In this document: piece after piece, positions 63,942-64,000 of the stretch
Numbering within the stretch: the stretch's first letter is position 1
How the letters are laid out: every line of letters begins with the position of its first letter
DNA from: Trichoplusia ni
Taxonomy: Eukaryota > Arthropoda > Insecta > Lepidoptera > Noctuidae
Length of the DNA stretch: 64,000 nt
Assembly (NCBI RefSeq): GCF_003590095.1
Contig: NC_039483.1
Coordinates: forward strand, 15,438,001 to 15,502,000
Reading direction: 5' to 3'
The notes under the pieces: generated by a model
Told to the model about the DNA's origin: nothing
What the model saw: only the letters and a program-made list of their open reading frames with translations
The model's database searches: none
Program-made: the position numbers and the translations under genes

Positions 63942-64000
63942 TGCACGGATAGCCGAGTAATATACGAAACAAATCCAGTGTTCGTGGCGTATTGCGGGTT
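63942..64000 (+). repeat. SINE head cut by the window edge (+)
   Basis: 'tgcacggatagccgagtaat' followed by 'gtggcgtattgcgggtt' is the tRNA-like head seen inverted at about 7880-7900, ending just before the expected B-box. Confidence 0.55.

Noticed and set aside
1..64000. A coordinated defence, biosynthetic or mobile gene system
   Set aside because: The six genes have unrelated cellular roles, their own promoters and mixed orientations. No phage, plasmid or transposase genes are visible.

Overview
The window is nuclear DNA from a moth or butterfly (Lepidoptera). The evidence is AT-rich intronic and intergenic sequence, short multi-exon genes with GT-AG introns, insect-like protein sequences, and many short repeats of kinds common in lepidopteran genomes (tRNA-headed SINEs, LINE 3' tails, TA-flanked MITEs). 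There are no operons, CRISPR arrays or prokaryotic signals. A run of exactly 1000 N (27298-28297) is an assembly gap of unknown true size.

Six protein genes can be built exon by exon. Left half: IntS5, Integrator subunit 5 (+, 2877-12615, 17 visible exons); GPN1, the GPN-loop GTPase of RNA polymerase II assembly (+, 13251-17042, 9 exons, 374 aa); FAD synthase, PAPS-reductase-type domain only (-, 22406 down to 19486, 4 exons); and TRMT5, tRNA m1G37 methyltransferase (-, 27021 down to 25693, no introns). GPN1 and FAD synthase are convergent. Right half: two tandem SLC46-type major facilitator transporters on +. The first (29777-45078) has lost its 5' half, probably into the gap. The second (45630-54044, 7 exons, 516 aa) appears complete. 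From 54.0 kb to the end I recognise only repeats.

The genes do not form one pathway. IntS5 and GPN1 both serve RNA polymerase II, FAD synthase makes a cofactor, TRMT5 modifies tRNA, and the SLC46 pair are membrane carriers.

The points most worth checking are: (1) an in-frame TAG inside TRMT5, after which 65 more codons continue the same conserved protein; (2) IntS5 lacks an exon-sized conserved stretch (around the DWVVAH block of its relatives), with a matching phase break and a transposon tail in the same intron; (3) the gap appears to remove the 5' half of the first SLC46 gene; (4) four consecutive IntS5 introns carry related repeats in one orientation; (5) TGTCA/TGACA clusters lie upstream of three unrelated housekeeping genes. 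I found no convincing undescribed multi-gene system.
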